47,269 nt of DNA from an uncultured Anaerolineae bacterium. Lineage in GTDB: Bacteria > Chloroflexota > Anaerolineae > Anaerolineales > Villigracilaceae. The translations under genes were made by a program, and so were the position numbers. Under the pieces are notes generated by a model. That model saw nothing but the letters and a program-made list of their open reading frames with translations, was not told the origin of the DNA and searched no databases. Of the stretch, positions 10,102-18,769 are shown piece by piece (within the stretch, counting starts at the first letter, position 1; each line of letters starts with the position of its first letter). Location of the stretch: contig CAINXK010000147.1 in the NCBI GenBank assembly GCA_903854805.1, forward strand, positions 1-47,269. The letters run 5' to 3'.

Positions 10102-10128
10102 ATATTTATTGATACAATCAATAAATAT
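10102..10128 (-). promoter_or_regulatory. Operator, copy 2 (perfect palindrome over the dppB start site)
   Basis: Perfect 12-base arms flank three central bases (ATATTTATTGAT-ACA and its complement). The core TTTATTG-ATA-CAATCAA matches the operators at 2088 and 10377 apart from the middle base. It overlaps the -10 of the minus-strand promoter and extends over the predicted start site. Confidence 0.78.
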
Positions 10129-10155
10129 ATTACTAAAATTCGACGTAAATGTCAA
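10127..10155 (-). promoter_or_regulatory. Sigma70-type promoter of the dppB-C-A-D-F-like operon
   Basis: On the minus strand the -35 is TTGACA (10150-10155), the spacer is 17 bases and the -10 is TAATAT (10127-10132). The layout relative to the operator is the same as in the desaturase and phyH promoters. The predicted start is near 10120. Confidence 0.78.
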
Positions 10156-10351
10156 GCGATAGCAAGCAACCTAATAATAAAATAGACTTTACATAAGTTT
10201 TGCTAATATTTCGCAACTCCACCAACCAGAATAATAATTAATTTTCAATTAGCCTATCAAGTCCAGACCGAAATTCTGTGATGTTTCTAAAAGCTAAACT
10301 CTTGTGAAAATATACACCTTCACCCGATAACCGTTGGCGCTAGTGCCGGTA

Positions 10352-10380
10352 TTGACATTTGACCGAGAGTTGGTTAGTAT
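10352..10380 (+). promoter_or_regulatory. Sigma70-type promoter of the phyH gene
   Basis: The -35 is TTGACA (10352-10357), the spacer 17 bases and the -10 TAGTAT (10375-10380). It is followed directly by the operator at 10377-10403. The predicted leader is about 130 nt. Confidence 0.78.
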
Positions 10381-10403
10381 GTTTATTGAAACAATCAACA
10401 TAC
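10377..10403 (+). promoter_or_regulatory. Operator, copy 3 (inverted repeat over the phyH start site)
   Basis: GTATGTTTATTG-AAA-CAATCAACATAC: 12-base arms with one mismatch around three central bases. Over more than 20 bases it is identical to the minus-strand sequence at the desaturase promoter (2088-2110). Confidence 0.78.
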
Positions 10404-10517
10404 TTGCCTGGCGCTACATTCTGGTTTGTCTAATATATTCCCAAACGACCAATGGCAATATTTTTTAGCAGCAGCACAGATCCTTTATCAAATTCACCCA
10501 ATCCAAGAGGAGCGCTT

Positions 10518-11345
10518 GTGAACACATACCGTCTTAATGAAGAACAAAAAGCCTTCTATCAAAAGAATGGCTACCTTATCGGATTACCACCAATTTATTC
10601 TTCCGAAGAAATGCAACAAATGAATGCTGACCTACCCAACCTATTGGCATTACTGCAACCCGGCGAATCTGCCAAAGATATTCGCGAATGGCACGAGACC
10701 AGCAAATATCTATTTGATATTTGCATGAATCCAAATATCCATGACCTCGTCGAAAGTATTCTCGGGCCGAATTTTTACTTGTGGGCCAGCGGTTTTTTCA
10801 TCAAAGAGCCGTTTAGCAAATCCACAGTCGGATGGCACCAAGATGCCTATTATTGGCCGATGAAACCGTATAATAGTGTTACCGTTTGGCTTGCATTTGA
10901 CGATGTCAATGAGGAAAACGGTGGCATGAAAATTATCCCAGCCTCGCACACTTCTGGGCTTCTCAAGCATAAGCGCCAGGATAAAACCGATTCAGTGATC
11001 ACCCTGGAACTCGAAACTGGTACGTTTAATGAAGCTGATGCAGTCCAGTTTAAGCTTAATGTCGGTGAAGTTAGCCTGCATGACGACAGGGCTGTGCATG
11101 GTTCGCCAGCCAACCCTTCCAGCAGAAGGCGTGCCGGTCTCACGATCCGCTACTCAGGAACAAATGTAAAAAACGATCTTAGCGTGAACCCTAACTTTAA
11201 AACTTACCTCTGCAGAGGGGTTGACGATTATTGTTTCAATCCTGTCGGCACTCCACCAACACAAAAATATGCCCGCCCATCTTTTAAAGCTGTCAGTATC
11301 GAAGAGGCCGGGCCAGGCGCAGAGAATGTTCACAAAACGCCTTAA
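10518..11345 (+). CDS. Phytanoyl-CoA dioxygenase (PhyH) family Fe(II)/2-oxoglutarate oxygenase
   Basis: The 275-residue protein carries the iron-binding facial triad typical of PhyH: HQD (H107, D109) and a distal H194 in VHGSP, with an Arg cluster at 203-205 for 2-oxoglutarate. The GTG at 10518 follows AGAGGAG at good spacing and is chosen over the ATG at 10452, which has no ribosome site. Such enzymes hydroxylate or demethylate small molecules using O2 and 2-oxoglutarate. It is the first plus-strand gene and is driven by a promoter carrying the shared operator, so it belongs to the same regulon as the desaturase and the peptide-type importer. The substrate is unknown. Confidence 0.85.
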   Translation: MNTYRLNEEQKAFYQKNGYLIGLPPIYSSEEMQQMNADLPNLLALLQPGESAKDIREWHETSKYLFDICMNPNIHDLVESILGPNFYLWASGFFIKEPFSKSTVGWHQDAYYWPMKPYNSVTVWLAFDDVNEENGGMKIIPASHTSGLLKHKRQDKTDSVITLELETGTFNEADAVQFKLNVGEVSLHDDRAVHGSPANPSSRRRAGLTIRYSGTNVKNDLSVNPNFKTYLCRGVDDYCFNPVGTPPTQKYARPSFKAVSIEEAGPGAENVHKTP

Positions 11346-11721
11346 TAAGCGTCAACCGGGTACCAATTTATAGCATTCATACCATTTCTGATCCTGGCAT
11401 GATGGTATAAATTTACATTGTAGCAACGATCTCCACCAGGCCGCGGAGATCGTTGCTACAAATTCCAAATCTTGTTCTGAAGGTCTGACTCAGCTGACCT
11501 GTACTCCACCAAACTTGATCGTCGTTTCATATCACGCGCGGGGAATTGCCGGCAACACCCGCGTTGCAACTTGCCAAATTCTTTTTATCAAGATACGCCG
11601 GGAATTCCAACGAGGCAGCCGGCCAACCCACTCGTACATATTTGCCGGAGAAAATTTTCAAGGCGGGATTCTATGGATGCTTTTCGTCAATACCAATCAA
11701 TAACAGGAGATTTCCAGTAAT
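11346..11721. other. Intergenic region between phyH and aminotransferase genes
   Basis: The gap holds the long hairpin at 11418-11461 and an AGGAGA near 11705 upstream of the aminotransferase start. No credible gene or clear promoter was seen. Confidence 0.5.
11418..11461. repeat. Intergenic palindromic hairpin with TTGTAG...CTACAA ends
   Basis: Perfect 17-base arms (TTGTAGCAACGATCTCC and its complement) enclose a 10-base loop. No T-run follows on the plus strand. It shares the TGTAG/CTACA ends, but not the inner sequence, with the hairpin at 31443-31484, so both may belong to a family of small dispersed palindromes. Confidence 0.6.
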
Positions 11722-12882
11722 ATGCTCAACCTAAAAGATTTTTTCTTGCTTGATCCAAACATAATTTTCTTAAATCACGGTTCTTTCGGTGCTACTCCTA
11801 AGCCCGTCTTCGAAGCCTATCAACGCTGGCAGTTGGAATTGGAACGCCAGCCAGTGGAATTTTTAGGCCGGCGCCATAACGAACTGATGCGCGCCTCGCG
11901 CGCCTCTCTGGCCGAATATGTTGGCACAAGCGAGAACAATCTCGTCTATGTTACCAATGTCACCGTAGGACTCAATATCGTGGCTCGCTCGCTGATTCTT
12001 GGGCCAGGAGACGAGGTGCTTACCACGGATCATGAATACGGGGCTATGGATCGAACCTGGCGTTTCCTGGCAAAAGAAAAAGGCTTTACCTATACAAGTA
12101 GTCAGGTCTCTTTACCACTTTCATCAGCAGCTGAATTTGTAGAACACCTTTGGGAAAGCGTCACTCCGCAAACACGGGTTATCTTCATCAGCCAAATCTC
12201 AAGTCCATCAGCTCTCATTTTCCCGGTCGCGGAAATTTGCGCCCGGGCGCGGAGCGCAGGGATACTTACCGTGATTGATGGCGCGCACGTGCCTGGTCAA
12301 ATTCCACTTGCGCTCGACAGTCTGGGTGCCGATTTCTGGTCAGGGAATTTACACAAATGGCTGATGAGCCCGAAGGGTTCCGGTTTCTTATACGCAAGAC
12401 CAGAAGTACAACATCTTCTCAAACCGCTGGTAGTTTCGTGGGGTTACGAAGCCATGCTTCCTGGCCCTTCGCAATTCGTTGACCACCACGAATGGATGGG
12501 CACCCGCGATCCTGCCGCTTTTCTGGCCGTTCCAGACGCCATCCAGTTCCAAAAAGACCATAACTGGGACCTGGTTCGCGAAGAATGTTACAAGCTTGCC
12601 ACTTACGCCCAGGAAATCATTTGCGGCCTAACCGGATTGCCATCACTGCACCAGCCCGGTGCGCAGACATATTGCCAGGTTATTGCCATGACCCTTCCGG
12701 AAAATACGGATGTTGTTGCGCTCAAAACCCGCTTATATGATGAATATCATATCGAAGTTCCCGTACATATCTGGAACGGGACAAATCTTATCCGCGTTTC
12801 CGTGCAGGGCTACAACACGAAGGCTGAGATTGAGGCATTATACGCTGCTCTAAAAGCACTGCTGCCACAAACGACTTGCTGA
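11722..12882 (+). CDS. PLP-dependent class V aminotransferase (isopenicillin-N-epimerase-like)
   Basis: The 386-residue fold-type I PLP enzyme begins with the family opening FLNHGSFGATPKPVFEAY. It has a cofactor region around ATGs of the VTNVTVGLNIV type and the PLP lysine at about K212 in SGNLHKWLMSPKGSGF. The relatives include cysteine desulfurase-like and isopenicillin N epimerase-like proteins that racemise, desulfurise or transaminate amino acids. The gene ends 17 bases before nifJ and probably shares its transcript. The reaction cannot be told from the sequence. Confidence 0.85.
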   Translation: MLNLKDFFLLDPNIIFLNHGSFGATPKPVFEAYQRWQLELERQPVEFLGRRHNELMRASRASLAEYVGTSENNLVYVTNVTVGLNIVARSLILGPGDEVLTTDHEYGAMDRTWRFLAKEKGFTYTSSQVSLPLSSAAEFVEHLWESVTPQTRVIFISQISSPSALIFPVAEICARARSAGILTVIDGAHVPGQIPLALDSLGADFWSGNLHKWLMSPKGSGFLYARPEVQHLLKPLVVSWGYEAMLPGPSQFVDHHEWMGTRDPAAFLAVPDAIQFQKDHNWDLVREECYKLATYAQEIICGLTGLPSLHQPGAQTYCQVIAMTLPENTDVVALKTRLYDEYHIEVPVHIWNGTNLIRVSVQGYNTKAEIEALYAALKALLPQTTC

Positions 12883-12899
12883 ACAACCGGGAACCTTTT

Positions 12900-15800
12900 A
12901 TGCAGACAACCATCACAACTTTGGATGGCAACGAGGCCGTTGCCTATGTGGCGTATAGATTGAACGAAGTCATCGCAATTTATCCCATCACCCCCACCAC
13001 CAGCATCGGTGAGTTTTCAGACACATGGTCAAGTGAAGGGATAAAAAATATCTGGGGCACGGTGCCACGGGTTGTGGAAATGCAGTCTGAGGCTGGGGCA
13101 GCGGGAGCAGTACACGGTGCCTTGCAAACCGGTTCGCTTGCAACCACCTTCACAGCCTCGCAGGGTTTGTTGCTAATGATCCCGAACATGTACCGGATCG
13201 CAGGAGAACTGACCGCTTCTGTCTTCCATGTGGCGGCACGGGCGCTAGCGGCTTCTACCACTTCAATCTACGGAGATCACTCTGATGTGATGGCAGTTCG
13301 CGCCACTGGTTTTGCGATGATGGCCTCCCGCTCTGTGCAAGAATCCCACGATATGGCCCTCATTACCCAGGCAGCCTCGCTGGCCGGGCGCATCCCCTTT
13401 GTCCACTTTTTCGATGGTATGCGCACCTCGCATGAAGTCGCCAAGATAGAAAATCTCAGCCATGAACAGATGCTCGCCATGATCGACCCCGCATCCGTGC
13501 ATGCGCACCGTCAGAGGGGACTCTCGCCAGAAAATCCGTTCATTCGAGGCACTGTTCAAAATTCCGACGTGTGTTTTCAGGAACGGGAAGCAGTCAATTC
13601 GTTTTACAATAAATTTCCTGGCACTGTCCAGAAAGTAATGGATCAGTTTGCAGGAATTACCGGCCGCAAATACCACCTGTTCGACTATGCTGGCGCCCCA
13701 GACGCAGAACTGGTGATCATATGCATGGGCTCAGGCGCAGAAACCGTAGAAGAAACCGTCGCCTCGCTTCGCGCAACCCACCCGGATCAAAAAGTAGGTG
13801 TGGTTACGGTCCACCTGTACCGCCCTTTTTCGGTCGAACATTTCCTGGCAGCACTCCCCCCCACAGTAAAACGAATCGCAGTTCTCGATCGTACAAAAGA
13901 ACCGGGCAGCGTCGGCGAACCTTTGTATCTGGATATTGTCGCAGCATTGTCAGAAGGTTATCATTCTGGCCTGACGCCATTAAAAGAGTTGCCACTCGTG
14001 ATTGGCGGGCGCTACGGGTTGGCGAGCAAAGAATTTTCACCCGCCATGGTCAAGAGCATCTTTGAAGAATTGGAAAAACCACAACCCAAGAACCATTTTA
14101 CGATCGGAATTGTAGATGATGTCACCTTCACCAGCCTTAAATATGATCCAAACTTCTCCATCGAAGCACCGGAAACCATACGCTGCGTCTTTGTTGGATT
14201 AGGGGCCGATGGCACCGTGGGCGCAAACAAAAACTCAATAAAAATTATTGGTGAACAAACCAATCATTACGCCCAGGGATATTTTGTCTACGATTCGAAG
14301 AAGTCCGGTTCTGTAACCATCTCCCACCTGCGTTTCGGACCCCATCCTGTGCGTGCTCCCTATTTGATTGGGATGGGGGATGCCAACTTTGTCGCCTGTC
14401 ACCTGTTTTCATTTTTGGAACGTATCGAGGTGCTTCAATATGCCCGGCCTGGTGCTACTTTCCTGCTCAACAGCATGTATGGGCCTGACACTGTCTGGAA
14501 TAACATCCCTCGCGAGGTGCAGCAGGATATTCTGGAAAAGAAACTTCGGTTTTTCGTGATTGATGCCAACGATGTGGCAAAAAAGACTGGCATGGGCGCG
14601 CGCATCAACAGCATCATGCAGACCTGCTTTTTTGCCCTTTCGGGAGTTTTGCCACGCGACGAAGCCATCCAGCAGATCAAGAAATTTATTCGCAAAACAT
14701 ACGGCAAACGTGGCGAGGCGCTTGTTCAGCAAAATTTTGCGGCAGTGGATGCATCACTGGACAACCTGCATGAAGTTGACCTATCCAACAAACAGGTCTC
14801 AAGCACATTCACCCGCAGACAAACCGTTTCATCGGATGCTCCTGAATTTGTCCAGCACGTCCTTGCCCCGATCATGGCTTACAACGGCGACATCCTACCC
14901 GTTAGCGCCATGCCAGTCGATGGTACTTTTCCTTCAGGAACCGCTCGCTGGGAAAAACGCAATGTCGCATTAGAAATTCCCACCTGGGAAACGGATCTGT
15001 GCATCCAATGTGGAAAATGTGTTTTTGTCTGTCCGCATGCCGCCATCCGTCAAAAAGTATATGGACTTGATCAACTTGAAGATGCGCCTGCCACTTTTAA
15101 GTCCGCCAAGGCGAAATTTGTAGAATTCCGCGAATCTGGATACACCATTCAGGTTGCGCCAGAAGATTGCACAGGCTGTGGAATGTGTGTGGAAGCCTGC
15201 CCGGCAAAAGATAAACAACAAATCGGGAAAAAAGCGATCAATATGCTGCCTCAGATCCCATTACGCGAAATTGAACGCAGCAATTGGAACTTTTTCCTGA
15301 CCTTGCCCGAAGTAGACCGTGACCTGATCAGCGTTAATACTGTTAAACATTCACAACTACTGCAACCCTTGTTCGAGTTTTCTGGAGCCTGTGCCGGTTG
15401 CGGAGAAACCCCTTATATAAAAATAATATCTCAACTCTTTGGAGAACATCTGATTGTGGCAAATGCCACCGGCTGTTCATTGATTTATGGCAGCAATTTA
15501 CCGACTACACCCTGGGGAATGAACAAGGATGGACGCGGACCAGCCTGGTCCAATTCTCTATTTGAAGATAATGCTGAATTTGGTTATGGCATGCGTCTGA
15601 CTGCTGAAAAGCAGGGTCAGTATGCCCGTGAACTGGTCCAGCGGCTGGCGCCAGAACTGAATGAAGAACTGGTGACCGGGTTGGTGACAGCAGACCAATC
15701 GAACGCAGCCGGTATCCGTTCACAGCGTGAACGCGTAGCACTGCTCAAACAGAGGTTACACTTAATCAATACACCGCAAGCCATCGAGTTGTTAAGCCTG

Positions 15801-16466
15801 GCAGATGCGCTTATCTATCAATCCATCTGGTTGATAGGTGGAGATGGCTGGGCATACGATATCGACTTTGGTGGGCTGGATCACGTTCTGGCCTCCGGAG
15901 CAAATGTCAATGTCCTGGTAATGGACACGCAGGTGTATTCCAACACAGGCGGGCAGGCTTCAAAGGCCACTCCGCGCGCAGCGGTGGCCAAATTTGCCGC
16001 CAGCGGCAAAGGTGCTGCCAAAAAAGATCTTGGGATGATTGCCATGGGCTATGGAAACATCTATGTCGCACAGGTGGCAATGGGTGCCAACGACCAACAA
16101 ACACTGCGCGCCATTCTAGAAGCAGAAGCCTATGATGGCCCATCGTTGATCATTGCTTATACCCATTGTATTGCCCATGGTTATGACATGCGTAATGGAT
16201 TGGAACAACAGCGTCTTGCCGCTCAAGCTGGGGTTTGGCCGCTCTATCGTTACAACCCCGCTTTGATAGCCCAGGGAAAGAACCCGATGATCATTGACAG
16301 CAAGGAACCCTCCATACCCGTAGAACAGTATGCTTACAACGAGGAACGCTACAGGGTCTTGATACAAAATAATGAATCCAGGGCTGAAGAGCTGATGAAA
16401 TTAGCCAACGAAGATGCCAGAAAGAATTGGCAAAAACTCAAACAAATTGCGGCAAGCTGGGAATAG
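12900..16466 (+). CDS. nifJ: Pyruvate:ferredoxin (flavodoxin) oxidoreductase, single-chain
   Basis: The 1188-residue homodimeric-type PFOR oxidises pyruvate to acetyl-CoA, CO2 and reduced ferredoxin. In order: PFOR domain I with YPITPTTSIGEFSD (28-41), domain II/III, two ferredoxin clusters CIQCGKCVFVCP (C701-C711) and CTGCGMCVEACP (C757-C767), the CAGCGET motif (C831, C834) for the proximal cluster, and the TPP-binding GGDGWAYDIDFGG and SNTGGQASKATP. All cluster ligands appear present and the length is normal. The ATG at 12900 gives the usual N-terminus MQTTITTLDGNEA; a TTG at 12876 would overlap the previous gene. The ribosome site is weak. It implies an anaerobic or facultative metabolism, in contrast with the O2-dependent enzymes nearby. 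Confidence 0.97.
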   Translation: MQTTITTLDGNEAVAYVAYRLNEVIAIYPITPTTSIGEFSDTWSSEGIKNIWGTVPRVVEMQSEAGAAGAVHGALQTGSLATTFTASQGLLLMIPNMYRIAGELTASVFHVAARALAASTTSIYGDHSDVMAVRATGFAMMASRSVQESHDMALITQAASLAGRIPFVHFFDGMRTSHEVAKIENLSHEQMLAMIDPASVHAHRQRGLSPENPFIRGTVQNSDVCFQEREAVNSFYNKFPGTVQKVMDQFAGITGRKYHLFDYAGAPDAELVIICMGSGAETVEETVASLRATHPDQKVGVVTVHLYRPFSVEHFLAALPPTVKRIAVLDRTKEPGSVGEPLYLDIVAALSEGYHSGLTPLKELPLVIGGRYGLASKEFSPAMVKSIFEELEKPQPKNHFTIGIVDDVTFTSLKYDPNFSIEAPETIRCVFVGLGADGTVGANKNSIKIIGEQTNHYAQGYFVYDSKKSGSVTISHLRFGPHPVRAPYLIGMGDANFVACHLFSFLERIEVLQYARPGATFLLNSMYGPDTVWNNIPREVQQDILEKKLRFFVIDANDVAKKTGMGARINSIMQTCFFALSGVLPRDEAIQQIKKFIRKTYGKRGEALVQQNFAAVDASLDNLHEVDLSNKQVSSTFTRRQTVSSDAPEFVQHVLAPIMAYNGDILPVSAMPVDGTFPSGTARWEKRNVALEIPTWETDLCIQCGKCVFVCPHAAIRQKVYGLDQLEDAPATFKSAKAKFVEFRESGYTIQVAPEDCTGCGMCVEACPAKDKQQIGKKAINMLPQIPLREIERSNWNFFLTLPEVDRDLISVNTVKHSQLLQPLFEFSGACAGCGETPYIKIISQLFGEHLIVANATGCSLIYGSNLPTTPWGMNKDGRGPAWSNSLFEDNAEFGYGMRLTAEKQGQYARELVQRLAPELNEELVTGLVTADQSNAAGIRSQRERVALLKQRLHLINTPQAIELLSLADALIYQSIWLIGGDGWAYDIDFGGLDHVLASGANVNVLVMDTQVYSNTGGQASKATPRAAVAKFAASGKGAAKKDLGMIAMGYGNIYVAQVAMGANDQQTLRAILEAEAYDGPSLIIAYTHCIAHGYDMRNGLEQQRLAAQAGVWPLYRYNPALIAQGKNPMIIDSKEPSIPVEQYAYNEERYRVLIQNNESRAEELMKLANEDARKNWQKLKQIAASWE

Positions 16467-16563
16467 TTTCTACTTCCAGCGCTGGCCATCATCACTCAAA
16501 CAGCCAGAAACCTGATTTCCATTTTGCAGATCCAGGCCACCATTAAAAAGGATGTTCCCGCCC

Positions 16564-18411
16564 ATGAACGCGCCACTCTTTTCTTCCGCAAAACCCTATA
16601 CACGCTGGTGGTGGTTCTCAGGGCCAATCCACCTGGCCGATATCCGCGCACAACTGGATTGGTTAAAGGCCAACCACTTCGGCGGTGTTGAGATCGCCTG
16701 GCTCTATCCACTCGACAATGGTCCGTTAGGAGCAGCCTGGCTCAGCCCAGAGTGGGCCACCCCGATCCTGGCAGCCGCTGAATACGCAGCTGAATTGGGC
16801 CTGGGCTGTGATTTCACGATGGGCAGCGCCTGGCCTTTCGGCGGATTTCACGTCTCACCCGAAGACGCCAGCCAGACCTTCACGGGGGCATCGCCACAAC
16901 GCCTTGAGAAATCATGGGAAACCCCAATGGGCGATGATGGCGGGCCAATCCTGAACCACCTGGATCGCAATGCGCTTTTCCGCTACGGGCGCAAATTCGG
17001 CACTGCCCTGCAGCTTCCCGCTCGTGCTGCTGGCCTGAATACGCCTGGTCTCTTTTGCGACTCGTGGGAAGTAACTCCCGAGGGGCTCTGGACCGCGGGT
17101 TTCGATACTGCCTTCCAGTCGCGCTTTGGCTACGATATCCTGCACTTCACGCCCACGCTAAATGACCACCCGGACGAGCGTTATGATTACCGGCGCCTGT
17201 TGGCGGCCTATGCGCTGGATGAATTTTACGCACCGTATACTGAGCTTTGTCATGAACTGGGCGGCTTTTCCCGTGTGCAGTGCCACGGTTCACCCACCGA
17301 CCTGATGGCAGCTTACGCCCTGGCCGATGTGCCCGAGACGGAAGCCATCCTGTTTGACACCGACTTCGCTACTTTCGCCGCTTCCGCTGCGGCTCTTACC
17401 GCCAAACCGATCGTTTCCGTCGAAGCCTTCACCTGCATCTATGGCTGGAATCCCTATCCTGGGCCTGGCCCTTACCAAAAGCAAGAACTACTGGCCGATC
17501 TAAAATTGGTAGCCGATGGTTTGATGGCTAATGGCGTCAATCAGTTCTTCTGGCACGGCATGCCCTACAACCCACCCGGTGGGAATCAACGCTTTTACGC
17601 GACTACCCACATTGGTCCTGATAGTTCCTTCGCCCCCCAAATTCCAGCGTTCAACGCATACATTGAAACCATTTGCACAGCCATGCGCCAGGGAAAGCCA
17701 TACACCGATGGAGCAGTCTATCTGCCCCTGGAAGATGTCTGGATGGATGACGAGTTACCGATTGACTTGCAAAAGCCTAGTTCCAAATATGTCTACGAAC
17801 TTCAAGAAACCAAATTGCCGCGATTTTTGAAAGGGCATCATCCTTTGTGGGTCTCAACACCTTTTCTCAAGGATGCGCAATACGCAGATGGAAAACTTCA
17901 CTGTGGACCAGCTCAATTCAATTGGCTCTACGTAGATTCCGTCTGGTTAGACCTGGAGACAGTCTCAACCTTGTTGCGATTGGCCCATCAAGGGCTGCCC
18001 ATCTGCCTGCTGCGCACCCCTCAGGAACCCGGTCGCATCAAACACGCCGACTATGCGCAACAGACCGCCGAATTATTGGCTTTACCGAATGTTTCCGCAG
18101 ATTGGAGCCAGTGCGTTGTGCAATTGCCAATCGTTGCAGGAGAAAACCTGCCCGATTTCTGGTGCACCGTTAATGGCGACATCCACACTCTGTTTTTCGC
18201 CAACCCCGCCGCCCAGGCCATCCGCTATCCCATGCGCTACGGCCAGGCACTCGAGACCGGCGCCTGCGAACGGCACATCCAGATAAATATCGGCAGCCAA
18301 TCTTTCGATCAGAAACTTGAATTTGCACCTCAGCAGTCAATTCTGCTCCAGGTCTCATCCACCGGCATCCAACCGCTTTCAATGGAGTTTGACCCGAACT
18401 CAACACTATAA
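16564..18411 (+). CDS. Glycoside hydrolase, GH106-like (putative alpha-L-rhamnosidase)
   Basis: The 615-residue protein opens with TRWWWFSGP and DIRAQLDWLKANHFGGVEIAWLYPL, a TIM-barrel start like that of GH106 alpha-L-rhamnosidases, followed by SPEWATPILAAAEYAAELGLGCDFTMGSAWPFGG. A later segment, SVEAFTCIYGW (E287), then GVNQFFWHGMPYNPP, fits the same family. It is shorter than usual GH106 enzymes (around 1000 residues) and seems to lack their C-terminal beta domains. No signal peptide is evident, so it may act on imported oligosaccharide. The ATG at 16564 has AAGGA at longer spacing; 16552 is an alternative. It lies 98 bases after nifJ. The rhamnosidase guess agrees with the rhamnose genes at 22-29 kb. 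Confidence 0.62.
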   Translation: MNAPLFSSAKPYTRWWWFSGPIHLADIRAQLDWLKANHFGGVEIAWLYPLDNGPLGAAWLSPEWATPILAAAEYAAELGLGCDFTMGSAWPFGGFHVSPEDASQTFTGASPQRLEKSWETPMGDDGGPILNHLDRNALFRYGRKFGTALQLPARAAGLNTPGLFCDSWEVTPEGLWTAGFDTAFQSRFGYDILHFTPTLNDHPDERYDYRRLLAAYALDEFYAPYTELCHELGGFSRVQCHGSPTDLMAAYALADVPETEAILFDTDFATFAASAAALTAKPIVSVEAFTCIYGWNPYPGPGPYQKQELLADLKLVADGLMANGVNQFFWHGMPYNPPGGNQRFYATTHIGPDSSFAPQIPAFNAYIETICTAMRQGKPYTDGAVYLPLEDVWMDDELPIDLQKPSSKYVYELQETKLPRFLKGHHPLWVSTPFLKDAQYADGKLHCGPAQFNWLYVDSVWLDLETVSTLLRLAHQGLPICLLRTPQEPGRIKHADYAQQTAELLALPNVSADWSQCVVQLPIVAGENLPDFWCTVNGDIHTLFFANPAAQAIRYPMRYGQALETGACERHIQINIGSQSFDQKLEFAPQQSILLQVSSTGIQPLSMEFDPNSTL

Positions 18412-18488
18412 GCGCACTATTCTTAAGATTATCTGGATAATGAACAGGAGTCAATCCAGATTGAGTTAGCCCAGGATGGTAATGGATA

Positions 18489-18539
18489 CAAAATATCCCT
18501 GTAAAAAACTGCTCGACAGTCTTTTACAGGGATATTTTG
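18489..18539 (+). terminator. Rho-independent terminator of the glycosidase gene/operon
   Basis: Perfect 18-base arms (CAAAATATCCCTGTAAAA and complement) continue, after one mismatch, into an inner ACTG/CAGT stem with a CTCGA loop. The plus-strand sequence after it is T-rich (TTTTGCATTTTTC). Confidence 0.75.
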
Positions 18540-18657
18540 CATTTTTCAATCATTCTACTGAATTAATTTGTCGCAACTAGTCAGGTAATTCAATTTGGTA
18601 CAAAATCATCCTGGCTTTGCCGCGTAAACAAATATACATCGGTGCTTTTCACTGCAC

Positions 18658-18696
18658 GTGGGGTTTCCACGGGAAAATCACCCGCGAAAACCCCAC
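18658..18696. terminator. Hairpin downstream of the sugar isomerase gene
   Basis: The arms GTGGGGTTTCCACGGG (18658-18673) and CCCGCGAAAACCCCAC (18681-18696) pair with two mismatches around a 7-base loop. It lies 70 bases past the minus-strand isomerase stop and could end that transcript, though no clear T-run follows. Confidence 0.45.
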
Positions 18697-18769
18697 AAAA
18701 TAACTCTCTCTACGTTTTTTGAGCTTGTTTTCCAGGTTCGAAAACAAGGATGTATAGGTGCAATTTTTC

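Larger units (their letters stand above)
9783..10517. other. Divergent intergenic region between dppB-like operon and phyH
   Basis: This gap of about 735 bases is AT-rich. It holds two divergent promoters with matching operators (10102-10155 minus, 10352-10403 plus), a second palindrome (10082-10100), a weak hairpin with a T-run in the dppB leader (9861-9882) and the phyH leader. Nothing else is recognised. A 29-codon frame in the dppB leader (9975-10064, minus) has no ribosome site. Confidence 0.6.
18412..18769. other. Convergent intergenic region with two hairpins
   Basis: Between the plus-strand glycosidase and the minus-strand isomerase this region carries two hairpins (18489-18539 and 18658-18696) and no credible gene. 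Confidence 0.6.
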
